Below are positions 37,482 through 47,345 of a DNA stretch of 64,000 bases, piece after piece. This DNA is from Campylobacter gracilis. Lineage in GTDB: Bacteria > Campylobacterota > Campylobacteria > Campylobacterales > Campylobacteraceae. A program made the translations under genes and the position numbers. Each line of letters begins with the position of its first letter. Positions within the stretch are counted from its first letter, which is position 1. The stretch covers positions 1,302,001-1,366,000 of the forward strand of contig NZ_CP012196.1 in NCBI RefSeq assembly GCF_001190745.1, read 5' to 3'. Below the pieces are notes generated by a model, which was given only the letters and a program-made list of their open reading frames with translations, made no database searches and was not told where the DNA came from.

Positions 37482-38849
37482 TTAAAACCAATTTTTCATA
37501 GACGACCAAATTTTATTGAAAAAATTCTGTCCGTCTTTTTTGGGAAGTTGGATATTTAGATCCTCCTTCTTGGCCACACCGCTATCCGCTCTGACGCCCT
37601 CTTTTTCTATCGCCTTGCTGACCTCTTTTTCATAATATTCGTTCACATTTCGTTTCGGAGCCTTGTTTATAACTTCGTCTTTGTAGCGGAGTTTGCCGTT
37701 AGAGTCCATCTCGTAAGGGGTAAATTCGCCAAAGCCATACATGCAAAGTCCCAATGCGCAAGAATTTGAAATATCGTCGGCGATCTCGTGCAGGCCGCCC
37801 ACGCTCTTTGCTCTTGCAACCCTAACGGAAGTGTTATCAAAAACTATCGCCGCTAAATCGCGCACATCGTCCAGCTTCGCCATGCCGCCCGTGATGACGA
37901 TACCCGCTCCTATGCGGTCTTTATAGCCGCTTCTTTCGATCTTATCGGCTATCATATCAAAGGTCTCTTTAACGCGAGCGAGGATGACCTGAGAGATGAT
38001 CTCAAGGCTTATTATGTGGTTTTCTGATTCGCTATCTCCTAAAGCAGGCAATTCAACTTCGCTATTGCCTTGATTAATTAGATCGTTATAGGTAATTTTA
38101 ATGTTTTCCGCATACGGAAGCGGCGTATGTAGGGCGCGCGATAGATCGTTAGTAACGTTATTAGAGCCAAACATCACAACATCGTTATAACGCAAGGAAT
38201 TCCCCAGGTGGATGACTATATCGCATGTGGCGCCTCCCATATCGATCAGTACGACACCTAGCTCTTTTTCATCCTTGCTAAGCGTAGATATAGAAGATGC
38301 GTAGCCTGAAAGGACGATGTTATCGACCTTTACGCCCGCCATCTCAACGGATTTTTTCAAATTTTTAATAGAGCTTTCCGGCGCGATGACGATATGGGTA
38401 GATACCTCTAGACGCGTGCCACTCATACCAAGGGGGTCTTCGATGTGCTCCTGCTCATCGACTCTAAAATCATACGGAAGCACATGTAAAATCACACTAT
38501 CGCTAGGCACATTTGCTTGCGCTTCAGCAACCTGCATGGCGCGCTTGATTTCATCTAGTCCGATCTCATTTTCCATAGTTATGACACCGCGAGATTTAAC
38601 GCTTTTGGCATATGAGCCAGAGATCGATATAATGGCTTTATCATAGCTTCTGCCAGCGCCTTTTACCGCTGCTTTCACCGCCTGCTTTATTGAGCCCGCG
38701 GCTTGTTCTATGTTTGTTATGACGCCCTTTTTGATACCTAAAGTATCGGCTCCGCCAACGCCTAAGACCGTAAAAATGCCGTCATTTTTAGCGATTATCG
38801 CGCGAATTTTAGTCGAGCCTATATCTAGACCTAAAATATACTCACTCAC
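37482..38849 (-). CDS. ftsA: Cell division protein FtsA
   Basis: An actin-fold ATPase of 455 residues that anchors FtsZ to the membrane and recruits later divisome proteins. Phosphate-1 loop LGLDIGSTKIRAII, the 1C domain with VLHVLPYDFRVDEQ, VVLIDMGGATCDI and GIVITGGMAKL, and a C-terminal amphipathic membrane helix (NFFNKIWSSMKNWF). It overlaps the peptidyl-prolyl isomerase gene by 8 bp. Confidence 0.95.
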   Translation of the reverse strand: MSEYILGLDIGSTKIRAIIAKNDGIFTVLGVGGADTLGIKKGVITNIEQAAGSIKQAVKAAVKGAGRSYDKAIISISGSYAKSVKSRGVITMENEIGLDEIKRAMQVAEAQANVPSDSVILHVLPYDFRVDEQEHIEDPLGMSGTRLEVSTHIVIAPESSIKNLKKSVEMAGVKVDNIVLSGYASSISTLSKDEKELGVVLIDMGGATCDIVIHLGNSLRYNDVVMFGSNNVTNDLSRALHTPLPYAENIKITYNDLINQGNSEVELPALGDSESENHIISLEIISQVILARVKETFDMIADKIERSGYKDRIGAGIVITGGMAKLDDVRDLAAIVFDNTSVRVARAKSVGGLHEIADDISNSCALGLCMYGFGEFTPYEMDSNGKLRYKDEVINKAPKRNVNEYYEKEVSKAIEKEGVRADSGVAKKEDLNIQLPKKDGQNFFNKIWSSMKNWF

Positions 38850-40299
38850 TGTCTTTACCTTTAAAATATCTTTCGGTTTTATAGCGCTTTTCTAGCATTT
38901 TGGTTAGATCGTCTTGGAGATTGGAATTTAATAACGCGGTTATCCTATCGGCTACGATCGCTTTTTCTTTATCTATCTCTTCGCTGTTGCCTAGGCTCTG
39001 CTGTGAAATTTTATACACTACGGCTTTGTTATCAAACATCACTATCCCTTCTTTTGCAGGCTTATTAAACATATCGATAAGAAATTTATAAAATTCGTCA
39101 TCACTTAGCTTGGTATTATTTTTACTATTAAGAGATAGCATCCCGAAATCTTCGCCTTTGAAATTTTTAAGCGCATCTTGAGCTCTTTTTTCAAGTAGCT
39201 CTTTACGTTTTTTCGTTTCAAATTCTTTAGAAGCCAAAGACTTAGCCTCTTCAAAGCTCATCTGCCTAGGCTGCTCTACGCCGTTAAGTTTAGCAATCAA
39301 ATATCCGCCTTTGTACTCGAAAGGCTTAATGACATCTCCTGGCTTTGCAACCTCAATCTCAGATATTGGAAAATTGCTAGCCGTAGCAACTATAGTTTCA
39401 TTAGTATCGAGCTTGCCTTTTTTAATCTCCAGATAATCCTTTGTAGCGTCTTTTTTAACCTGATCCATTCGGTAATCTTTTAAGACATCGGGCTTGGCTT
39501 CTGCAAAATCCAATAATTTATCATCTAAGCTTCTATATTCGCCTCTGTGCTCTTTGTAAAATTTACTTAATTCGGTCTCATTCACATCGGCTTTACTAGG
39601 CGCCACAAAATATGCTCCGAGAGTATATTTTTTCTCAGTCATAAAGTGCGATTTCTCGCCTTCCCAAAATTTCTTTAGCTCGTCGTCGCTAAAAGTGACA
39701 TTAGCATCGGCGTAGATTATCTCTGCAGAAACCTTATCCTGCATCAGCTGCGATGCCGCGAACGCTTCTACTATCTTAGGGCTAGGTGTTATTTTTAGTG
39801 CTTTGCCGAGCTTTTCTAAAGTTAGGACCTTTTGTAGATTGCGCTCAAATTCCTTTTTAGTAAGTCCTGAATTCCTTACGACATTATCGTAAAGTTCCTT
39901 ACTAAACGCGCCGTTTTCTTGGAAATTCGGCGAGCTCACTACAAACTCCGCGACATCTTTATCACTAGCCTGAATGCCTAAATCTTTAGCAAAATTTAGA
40001 AAATACGCTTCGCCGATTAGCTGATCTACTGCGATCTGATCTAGATGCATATTTTTAGCTTGTTCTTGAGTAAATTGCCCATCGCTCATAGCACTCAGCC
40101 TGTTGTATAGTTCGGAGTATTTTGTGTTTAGTTCTTGATTTGTTATGGAGATCTGCCCTACTCTAGCGATTGAGCCTGCGCGGTTAGCGTTCATATCATA
40201 TGCGCCCCAGCCGACGAAGCCTGCGCCCACGAAAGCTATCGTGCTTATCCAGATCGTCGGTATAAGCGACTTCTTATGCTTTTGCATCCATTCTATCAT
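38842..40299 (-). CDS. PpiD-type periplasmic peptidyl-prolyl isomerase
   Basis: A 485-residue membrane-anchored folding factor (Cj0694 position). One N-terminal helix (about 13-33, WISTIAFVGAGFVGWGAY), then the SurA-N/PpiD chaperone domain with QLIGEAYFLNFAKDLGIQ, and a parvulin-like middle (VAKPGDVIKPFEYKGGYLIAKL). It helps outer-membrane and secreted proteins fold at the Sec translocon. First gene of the ppiD-ftsA-ftsZ cluster. Confidence 0.88.
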   Translation of the reverse strand: MIEWMQKHKKSLIPTIWISTIAFVGAGFVGWGAYDMNANRAGSIARVGQISITNQELNTKYSELYNRLSAMSDGQFTQEQAKNMHLDQIAVDQLIGEAYFLNFAKDLGIQASDKDVAEFVVSSPNFQENGAFSKELYDNVVRNSGLTKKEFERNLQKVLTLEKLGKALKITPSPKIVEAFAASQLMQDKVSAEIIYADANVTFSDDELKKFWEGEKSHFMTEKKYTLGAYFVAPSKADVNETELSKFYKEHRGEYRSLDDKLLDFAEAKPDVLKDYRMDQVKKDATKDYLEIKKGKLDTNETIVATASNFPISEIEVAKPGDVIKPFEYKGGYLIAKLNGVEQPRQMSFEEAKSLASKEFETKKRKELLEKRAQDALKNFKGEDFGMLSLNSKNNTKLSDDEFYKFLIDMFNKPAKEGIVMFDNKAVVYKISQQSLGNSEEIDKEKAIVADRITALLNSNLQDDLTKMLEKRYKTERYFKGKDSE

Positions 40300-40431
40300 C
40301 TAAATCCTTAAATAGCTAACTAAAGAAATTTTTTGTTAGTAATTATACAGATAAAACCTTATGTAAGGCTGAAAAATAGGCATTTTTAGCGAATTATAAC
40401 GCGTTAGTAAATGATTTGGTATACATTAATC

Positions 40432-40992
40432 TTAGCTTAGCAAAAGCAGCTTTGAACTCATTTCTAAAATCGCTATTTTTTTCGCCATTTGCTGCGCGCT
40501 CCTTGCATGAGCAAAAACCCCATAGCCGCGAATCACCATTATATCGCTATTTTCATTTATCATATAGTTACAAATTTCGTACGGCGCACGCTCGTGCCAG
40601 TCGTCGTAGCTCTTAGGATCGTAAATTTCAATGCGCTTAAATTTGCTCGCCCCAAAGTAATCTCGCGGCAAAATAAAATCATGCTCCAGCGTATATGCGA
40701 CGAGATATGGCGGTGTCGCGTAGGTTACGAATTTCGCCTCTTTTATATTTTTGTAGATATTTATATGTATGTCACTATCGATGCTAGCATCCTGCCAGCG
40801 GTAGTCTTTTTTTGAAAACAGCGTTATAAAATCATCCCTATCCAGGCTATCGAAAATCGCGTCTTTTTTGTTGATCAAGAACTGATTTTCTTTAATTTTT
40901 GCTGAAATCGAGCCGTGAAAGATCCCAAAAAGCCTATCTCTAAACATCGAAAGCGAAATTTTTCGTAAAATTTCATAATAATACTCGTCCAT
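40432..40992 (-). CDS. Class II aldolase/adducin-like protein
   Basis: A 186-residue protein with the class II aldolase/adducin N-terminal fold: ISLSMFRDRLFGIFHGSISAK, TYATPPYLVAYTLEH and IMVIRGYGVFAHARSAQQMA. Several zinc-binding histidines of true aldolases are missing, so it may not be an aldolase. The substrate is unknown. It is divergent from rsmH with 64 bp between, and conserved near the ftsZ cluster in Campylobacter. Confidence 0.8.
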   Translation of the reverse strand: MDEYYYEILRKISLSMFRDRLFGIFHGSISAKIKENQFLINKKDAIFDSLDRDDFITLFSKKDYRWQDASIDSDIHINIYKNIKEAKFVTYATPPYLVAYTLEHDFILPRDYFGASKFKRIEIYDPKSYDDWHERAPYEICNYMINENSDIMVIRGYGVFAHARSAQQMAKKIAILEMSSKLLLLS

Positions 40993-41056
40993 CTCTCGCC
41001 TTTGTAAAAAATTTCGCTATTATATAGGATTAGAAATTTCAAAAGGATAAATTTAA

Positions 41057-41992
41057 GTGCAAGCTCCACATATTCCGGTGCTTTTTTCGCAAACGATCGC
41101 CGCATTTTCGCAGCTTGAAGACGGCTATGTTATCGACTGCACGCTAGGCTACGGAGGGCATAGCGAGGGCATTTTAACCGCTAATCCGCACCTTAAACTC
41201 ATCGCCTGCGACAGAGATGCCGAAGCGATAGAATTTTCGCGCGAGCGGCTTAGTAAATTTAAAGATCGCATAGAAATCCACAAAGCAAAATTTAGCGAAA
41301 TTTTAAAAATTCTGCCCGAGCAAAAACTCCGCGCAGTTCGCGGGATCTTGGCTGACATCGGCGTTTCGTCTCTTCAGCTGGATAAAAACTGCCGCGGCTT
41401 CTCCACTAAAAGCGACGCGCTGGATATGCGAATGGACGAGAGCGCAGCGCTAGATGCGGCGTATGTCGTAAACCGCTACTCACAAGCGGATCTGGCGCGC
41501 ATTTTCCGCGAATACGGCGAGCTAACAAACGCTAACGCAATCGCTGCTAAAATAGCTACTGCGCGAACTAACGCACCACTAACAAGCGCTAAAGCTTTGG
41601 CAAATTTAATCGGAACGAAGCCCGTTAAAGGGCGCAGCATCAGCACGGCTACGCTAGCATTTCAGGCGATCCGCATCGAGGTAAACGACGAACTTGGCGA
41701 GCTAAAACGCCTGCTCACGCTCATTGAGCAAAAATCGCGCGATTCAATTCTAACTAATGCAACTGTCGCTATAATCTCGTTTCATTCGCTTGAAGACCGC
41801 ATAGTAAAGGAGCAATTTAAGGCGTGGGAACGTGATTGCGTCTGCCCTAGCGAGTTTATGCGCTGCGAATGCGGCGGAGATCACTCTTTAGGGAAAATTT
41901 TGACAAAAAGCCCGCTAACGGCGGATGCGCAGGAACTCGCGCAAAACTCGCGAGCAGCGAGCGCAAAGCTAAGAATTTTTCGACTGAAATAA
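41057..41992 (+). CDS. rsmH: 16S rRNA (cytosine-1402-N4)-methyltransferase
   Basis: Methylates C1402 of 16S rRNA in the decoding centre. The start HIPVLFSQTIAAF, the SAM motif DCTLGYGGHSEGIL, LADIGVSSLQLD, and the C-terminal SFHSLEDRIVKEQF are diagnostic. GTG start behind AAAGGA; 311 residues, the normal size. As in many bacteria an FtsL-like gene follows, here after 742 bp of noncoding sequence. Confidence 0.96.
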   Translation: MQAPHIPVLFSQTIAAFSQLEDGYVIDCTLGYGGHSEGILTANPHLKLIACDRDAEAIEFSRERLSKFKDRIEIHKAKFSEILKILPEQKLRAVRGILADIGVSSLQLDKNCRGFSTKSDALDMRMDESAALDAAYVVNRYSQADLARIFREYGELTNANAIAAKIATARTNAPLTSAKALANLIGTKPVKGRSISTATLAFQAIRIEVNDELGELKRLLTLIEQKSRDSILTNATVAIISFHSLEDRIVKEQFKAWERDCVCPSEFMRCECGGDHSLGKILTKSPLTADAQELAQNSRAASAKLRIFRLK

Positions 41993-42734
41993 CCGCCTTT
42001 GCTTGCTATGAATTTTAAATTTTGACGAAATTTTGTAAAATTTACAGATTTGCAGGCATTAAATTTTAAAATTTTACGGAATTTTGAAATTCAGCTTTCA
42101 AAGATTCGCTTTAGAATTTATGATATTTTTCAGTGCTATTTTGAGTACCTAATAGCTAAATTATAAAATTTAGCGAAAAATTTAACGTTGAATTTTACGC
42201 TATATTTAACGTATAATTTTATGAGATTTAACTGCTGCATGTTTTTATGGACTAGGCGGTAGCATAGGCACAGAGTCGAAGGCTCAGTAAAATTCTAACG
42301 GTTTTTCAGACGATTTGACAAAAATTTTATAAATAGTCAATCTCGGTAAGGTGAGCTCGATTTTTACCTGTCAAAATGAATTTCCCAAGCAGGCGGTGCA
42401 AAAAGCGAGCTAAATTAACGCGATGCTTCTTTTGAAGCTTCTGCTGCTATACAATATCGTGCAAAGAGCCAGATAAATAAACGCAATAGCCCGCTAAAGT
42501 AAAATTTTGATTTTGCTGACCGAGATAGAATTTCGTGAGTTAAGATAAAATTCCATTTACCGAGGTAAAATTGCAAAGAAAAATTTTGCTCGTAGCTTTG
42601 CTTTTAAATTTTACCTTAACGGCCCATTGCTAGGTACACGCTAGCTGTGAGCTTCGAGCAGAATTTATCTTGACGCAGGCGCTTTGGCAGCAAGTAAAAA
42701 TAGAATCGTGGTTTTAAATTTATGGAGATTTTAG
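41993..42734. other. Intergenic region between rsmH and the FtsL-like gene
   Basis: 742 bp. Rich in AAATTT/AAAATT words, with no frame of protein-like composition and no RNA gene I can recognise. The final bases carry the GGAG ribosome site of the next gene. Confidence 0.6.
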
Positions 42735-43544
42735 ATGAATAAATATGAATATTTTGCCGACGACGATGACGGGCACGACTTCGCAGGGACATCTGATCTA
42801 GCGGGCATAGAGCTTGCGAAAAGACGAGCTATGGAGGATCTGACGGATGAGGAGCTAGAGGATAAGCTTGCCGCGGATCTTTCCGTAAAACGAAACTACG
42901 CGAGTTCAGCGGGCGGTTACGACGATTTTACCGGCTTGGAATTCGAAAGTTCAGGCTTCACAAGCGCCTCAAACTATCTAAATTCCGAAAGCGGCGGAAC
43001 AAAATTTAATAAAAGCAGCAAAGTAAAATTCAAAGGACGCGGCGACGCAAATATTTCAGCCACTCGCGGCAGCGATAATTCCAGCGGAGCGAGCTACGGC
43101 GATTTTGCAGATGCCAATTTTGTCGGCAAGGCGGATTACGCGGCGTTTGCAGATGCGAACTTTGCAAGCACGCAAAATCAAAATTACGCGGATCTGGGCG
43201 CGCATGATTATGCAAGCCTTGCTGCAGGGCGCGGTTACGGCAGTTTTGCGGGCGCGCAGGACGAGCTACTACGCAACTACGACGCCGAGAAAAAAAAGGA
43301 GAAAAATCTCACGCTTTATCAGCTTTTAGTCGTTTATCTGCTGATCGGATTTGCGTTTTTGCTGACTGTGCCGGCGATTTACATCCGCAACGAAATTTAT
43401 TACATCAGCCGCGACATCGCTGCGCTTCGCACCAAGCACGAGGTTCTGCTTGAGGAAAATCGCGCGCTTAACAACGACATCGAATATCTGCGCTATAAAA
43501 ATGAAATTTTAGATCCGCAAAGCGTGCAAGAAAATGGGCGCTGA
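42735..43544 (+). CDS. FtsL-like divisome protein with a long disordered N-terminus
   Basis: A 269-residue bitopic protein. Residues 1-190 are polar and repetitive (FADANF occurs twice, plus YGDFADANF- and YGSFAGAQ-like units). One helix spans about 195-215 (LLVVYLLIGFAFLLTVPAIYI), and a short coiled coil follows (ALRTKHEVLLEENRALNNDIEYLRY). The helix plus coiled coil and the location downstream of rsmH fit FtsL, which scaffolds FtsQ, FtsB, FtsW and FtsI. The long cytoplasmic part is not a feature of classical FtsL. It overlaps rmuC by 11 bp. Confidence 0.65.
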   Translation: MNKYEYFADDDDGHDFAGTSDLAGIELAKRRAMEDLTDEELEDKLAADLSVKRNYASSAGGYDDFTGLEFESSGFTSASNYLNSESGGTKFNKSSKVKFKGRGDANISATRGSDNSSGASYGDFADANFVGKADYAAFADANFASTQNQNYADLGAHDYASLAAGRGYGSFAGAQDELLRNYDAEKKKEKNLTLYQLLVVYLLIGFAFLLTVPAIYIRNEIYYISRDIAALRTKHEVLLEENRALNNDIEYLRYKNEILDPQSVQENGR

Positions 43545-44604
43545 TGGGATTTTGCTCGCGGCGTTTGCGTTTTTTGCTGCGCTAGTACTTGCCTTGCTGA
43601 TCGCGCTCGTGCTACAAAACCGCCGCATAAGTGATGCAAACTCCGCGCTTAGCGAGCTTTTAAGCGAAAGGCTCACGGCTCAAAGTGCGAGAGCAAGTGC
43701 CGAGCTTTTTAAGCTAAATCAAAGCCTAAACGACGGCTTTAACGATAAGCTCTATTATCTTAATAGATCCCTGGGCGAAGGCTTGCAGCGCCAAAATAGC
43801 GCGCTTAGCGAGAATTTAAGCTCGCTGGATCGCGGCTTTAAGGACATAGCGGAAAATCTAGCGCGAATGAGCGAGCAAAATAAAACTTCACTGCAGGTGC
43901 GCGACGAAATCGCAAGGCTAAACTCGATTTTAGGTAATGTCAAACTACGCGGCAACTTCGGCGAGTACCGACTAGAGAGAATTTTATCGATGATCTATGG
44001 GCAAAACGCCGCGTTTTACGAGCTGCAAAAGCACCTACCAAACGGCAGAATCGCAGATTGCGCGCTGCATATCGCAAAAGAAAAAATTCTTTGCATCGAC
44101 TCAAAATTTCCACTTCAAAGCTATGAAAAGATAATCGCCACCTCCGCCTCAAACGACGCCGCAGCGCTTGCTAGTGCGGATAAGCAACTCGCCGCTGATA
44201 TGAAAAAGCACGCCGCAGATATCGCGGAAAAATACATCATACCGCCTCTTAGCACGGAGTTTGCGGTGCTATTCGTGCCGAGTGAGGCGGTTTTTGTATA
44301 TGTCTGCGAGAGGCTGCCGCAGGTGCTTGAATACTGCGCGCAAATCGGCATTTTTGCGGCATCGCCCACGACGCTGCTGGCGCTTTTAGGCACGATCCGC
44401 ACCTTCATAAAAGACGAGGTGCTCGCGCAAAATATCAAATCGGTAAAAGATGAAATTTACGCGCTAAAATCGGACTTTGATGCGCATGCTAAGTATGCGA
44501 CGGCGCTTCAAACATACGCAGATAAGCTCGCCGCGCAAGCAGAGCTTTTAAACAAAAATGCAAAATCTCTAAAAGCCCGCTTTGAGCGTTTTAGCGAACT
44601 ATGA
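43534..44604 (+). CDS. rmuC: RmuC family protein
   Basis: A 356-residue protein with an N-terminal membrane helix, a long coiled coil (about 30-135), then a nuclease-fold domain with NFGEYRLERILS, CIDSKFPLQSYEKI, and VLFVPSEAVFVYV, all typical of RmuC. In E. coli RmuC limits inversions at short inverted repeats; the biochemical role is not established. It starts inside the end of the FtsL-like gene. Confidence 0.92.
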   Translation: MGADGILLAAFAFFAALVLALLIALVLQNRRISDANSALSELLSERLTAQSARASAELFKLNQSLNDGFNDKLYYLNRSLGEGLQRQNSALSENLSSLDRGFKDIAENLARMSEQNKTSLQVRDEIARLNSILGNVKLRGNFGEYRLERILSMIYGQNAAFYELQKHLPNGRIADCALHIAKEKILCIDSKFPLQSYEKIIATSASNDAAALASADKQLAADMKKHAADIAEKYIIPPLSTEFAVLFVPSEAVFVYVCERLPQVLEYCAQIGIFAASPTTLLALLGTIRTFIKDEVLAQNIKSVKDEIYALKSDFDAHAKYATALQTYADKLAAQAELLNKNAKSLKARFERFSEL

Positions 44605-45685
44605 GGCGGGCAAACCGTAGCGCATAATGCGGTACCTAGAGCTCATTGGCGCACTATAATGCAGCAGCATTTTAAGCGGCTAAATTATCGATAAAGGCCT
44701 TAAACTCTGCCTATCATAAAGCTTTAGCTTTTGCATTGCAGGCTTGCACGGCTTTCTAAAATTATCGCCGGGCGGCTCATTTTGTGAATTCGGCGTTTAT
44801 TTGGAGTAAAATTTTAAAAACGGACGCGAATCTCAAAACATACGCCGTATTTAAAAAAAAATGGAAAGATTAGACGCGCAATCTTACGCGGCGGCAAGAT
44901 AAAATTTTAAGTTCGACGCGGCGCCAAAACACACAAAATTTTCTTGCGAAATCGTAAAATTCTAAAATTTCTCGACAAAAATCAAAGCCATAGTACTGCA
45001 GCAAATCCGCCAAATACTTTCGCGCTAAAAACCCAAAATCCCGCTGCTATAGTTTCAAAAAACCGCACATCTTAAAATTCTGCGAGTAAACTGAAATTAC
45101 CAAGCGCCTAAAAGCCGCATGCGCAAGCAAAAAAAAATCACACTGCGCCTTAAAGCTACCCTAACTATCTCGTTTTATCGCTCTTATACACCGCGAAAAC
45201 CGCGCAGCAGGCCAAAACCGAGTAACAGGATTTTTGAGACCTGATTTTACGATCGATCCAAGCGCCCAGATGGCGATCAAATCCACGTGACGGAATTTTG
45301 AGGCTGCAAGGCTTTAGCAGACGCATAAATGGGCACAACAGCCAACTCCACTTGACGGAATTTTGGTGCGACTTTGGAAGTTCGCGCCGATTCGACTAAT
45401 AAATTGCGCGCTCCTTAGCCAATGCGGCACGAGTATGTGGTGTCGTAATACGATTTTACTACAACCTTGGCGCGCCAAGCTAAATGCGAGCATGAATAGG
45501 CATCGTGCCCATGCTTCACACCGCGACTTTATATCGCTAGATCCAAGCGTAAGAAATAAATTTTAGACGCTTTTTGCTTCGCGTAAAATTCTCTCAATAG
45601 TTTTTAGAGATTTTATAAAATTTTAAGTGCTTTGCGCCGCTGCCCGCAGCCATGCTTATACCAAATCACGCTCAATCTGCGCAAT
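44605..45685. other. Intergenic region without a supported gene
   Basis: 1.08 kb between rmuC and the small lipoprotein gene. A frame at 45363-45566 lacks a ribosome site and protein-like composition. A short direct repeat (TGACGGAATTTTG at about 45288 and 45353) is present. Two A9 tracts occur (about 44855 and 45130). No RNA gene was seen. Confidence 0.6.
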
Positions 45686-45958
45686 TTATTTATCGGTCGC
45701 ACAATTTTTATTGTAGTAGGCGATGGTGCGCTCGTACTCGTCGTAAGCCTGTATATAATCGTTCGCAACGCTTGGGTTTGCGTATCGATCCTCGACCGCC
45801 AAGAGCTCCGCCTCAAGCTCTTTGTAGCGCTCATAAACCTCTGCACAAGCGCGATCGTGAGCGTCGCCCTGCAAGATTATAGATTTATCGGAGCCCGCGC
45901 AGCCTCCGAGCCCTAAAACGACGGCGCAAAGCGCGCTGCATAAAATTAAGCTTTTCAA
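45686..45958 (-). CDS. Small lipoprotein
   Basis: A 90-residue protein with a signal peptide ending in the lipobox GLGGC (cysteine at about residue 20), then a polar helical part with EVYERYKELEAELLAVEDRY and a single further Cys near the end. Predicted to be lipid-anchored in the periplasm. The function is unknown. Its stop lies in the region facing the noncoding gap, and its start is next to rnpB. Confidence 0.8.
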   Translation of the reverse strand: MKSLILCSALCAVVLGLGGCAGSDKSIILQGDAHDRACAEVYERYKELEAELLAVEDRYANPSVANDYIQAYDEYERTIAYYNKNCATDK

Positions 45959-45996
45959 AATTTTTTCCTTATTCCAAGTAAATAAATCTGGCGTAA

Positions 45997-46312
45997 AAAT
46001 AGGTGTGGTTATAAGCCGAGTTCCGTTACAGCGGTCATTTATCTAGACCGATTTTTGCAAATCGGTTCGAGCGAACGGTTCGAATATAAGACGAAACCAC
46101 CCGTTCTTGCTGCAGGTTGGGTTTGCATTGCCGCCCGTGTCTCCACGCGCGCGGTGGGCTCTTACCCCACCCTTTCACCCTTACCGCTTGCGCGGCGGTT
46201 TGCTTTCTGTTGTACTTTCCCTAGGGTTGCCCCCGGCGTCCGTTAGACGCAACCTTGTCTTATCGCAGCTCGGACTTTCCTCTCCTTGCGGAGCGACCGC
46301 ACGCCACACCCG
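45997..46312 (-). ncRNA. rnpB: RNase P RNA (class A)
   Basis: The catalytic RNA that matures the 5' ends of tRNAs. On the minus strand the conserved elements appear in order: GAGGAAAGTCCGAGCT, GCAACAGAAAGCAAACCGCC, AAGGGTGAAAGGGTG with GGTAAGAGCCCACCGCGC, and the 3' ACGGAACTCGGCTTAT. The ends pair as P1 (GGTGTGG with CCACACC, the latter at about 46001-46008). A TATAAT box on the minus strand (46324-46319) places the 5' end near 46312. End positions are accurate to a few bases. Confidence 0.95.
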
Positions 46313-46379
46313 AGCGCAATTATAGCTTTTTTGGCTTAAATTTCAGGACTCGCGGAATTTAAGGGGTGGAATTTTTGGC

Positions 46380-46692
46380 GTGAGCAAGTATAAACTCCAG
46401 CATGCACCATTGCCGCCGGAGGATGACGACGATAAAGAAGCTAATAAATTAAATCACATCTTTAACAAAAAAAGAGCATAAATTAGATGATTTTTTAAAT
46501 AAATTTGAAAACAATCAACAACAAGCTTATAATGCTATAATTAAAGAATTTGAAAAAGATATGGCAAATGGTAAGTTGCCAAATAATTTTACTAATGGCT
46601 ATAAAGTTAATATTAAGGGCTATGAAATTACTGTACGTGGAGTTATAAAAAATGGAAAACCAAAAATCGGAACGATGTTTATCCCTCGATAA
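46380..46692 (+). pseudogene. Broken C-terminal toxin domain of a polymorphic toxin
   Basis: From GTG 46380 the frame reads SKYKLQHAPLPPEDDDD, then NHIFNKK and stops after an A7 tract (46467-46473). Removing one A restores NHIFNKKEHKLDDFLNKF and an open frame to 46692 that ends YKVNIKGYEITVRGVIKNG followed by KPKIGTMFIPR. This resembles, from memory, C-terminal toxin domains that follow large secreted proteins (NHIFGK-EHKL at the start, ITVRG and IGT near the end). The upstream carrier part is absent, and it sits right against rnpB. The DNA is far more AT-rich than its neighbours, suggesting transfer. A displaced orphan cassette is likely. Confidence 0.55.
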
Positions 46693-47017
46693 TTTTACAG
46701 ATATTGCAAATATCGAAGCTGAAATTATTAAGCTAATAAGTGATGATTTAGGCGATTATGCGCTTTATGAGCAGTTTGAAAATTCAGAAATTACAAAAAG
46801 AGAGGTTTCGACAGCCGGATATTATTGCCATTTCGAGTGTAAAAAAATATTAGAAAAAAGCAAAAACAACGGCTTTGTCGGCAATGTAAATTTAACGCTT
46901 TCTGATGAAAACATTGGAGGAGCAATGGTTCTTTTGGAAAATGGAATTTTAAAAATGTTAGAATGCTACTTTTGGGAAGAGAATAATTTTTTTGAAAATA
47001 TTGTAAACGGGCAATAG
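46652..47017 (+). CDS. Probable immunity protein for the adjacent toxin remnant
   Basis: A 121-residue acidic soluble protein (MENQKSERCLSLDNFTDIAN), starting 41 bp inside the end of the toxin frame, the usual arrangement of toxin tip and immunity gene. GGAG lies 9 bp upstream. AT-rich like the toxin remnant. No family recognised; the immunity role rests on position, size and acidity. In the same frame after two stop codons, 47019-47091 reads a further 22 plausible residues (DLSDFKLNNILLIVDE), perhaps a relic of a longer or second immunity gene. Confidence 0.55.
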   Translation: MENQKSERCLSLDNFTDIANIEAEIIKLISDDLGDYALYEQFENSEITKREVSTAGYYCHFECKKILEKSKNNGFVGNVNLTLSDENIGGAMVLLENGILKMLECYFWEENNFFENIVNGQ

Positions 47018-47345
47018 TAGATAAAAGACTTAAGCGATTTTAAGCTTAATAATATTTTGTTGATTGTCGACGAAAATGAATTTGGGCAACTATAAAAAGG
47101 TGAAATTTAGCAAATTTTACCTACGGCCGAGCAGAATAAAATTTTAAATTCTATGGCTTAGACAAAACGGCGCGCTTACTGCGATAAAATTTTACGAAAT
47201 TTCATAAAATTTTATCTGCCGCATAAATTAAATCCACGTAGTCGGTTTTAATATTTCACAAAATTCCGCGCTGTGCAGTGCGGCGCAGTTTAACATGGAG
47301 CGTGACATGGCGTAGCATGAGCCCTACTTCGCGGCGCGATGCGGC
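47018..47345. other. Intergenic region between the immunity gene and truD
   Basis: 328 bp. It begins with a possible immunity-gene relic (47019-47091); the rest is AAATTT-rich noncoding sequence with a GC rise towards truD. Confidence 0.5.

Noticed and set aside
45281-45365. Short repeat TGACGGAATTTTG twice
   Set aside because: Only 13-19 bp and built around the common GAATTT word; not distinguishable from background.
46055-46325. Open frames on the plus strand across 46055-46325
   Set aside because: They lie over the RNase P RNA gene, whose conserved RNA elements explain the sequence.
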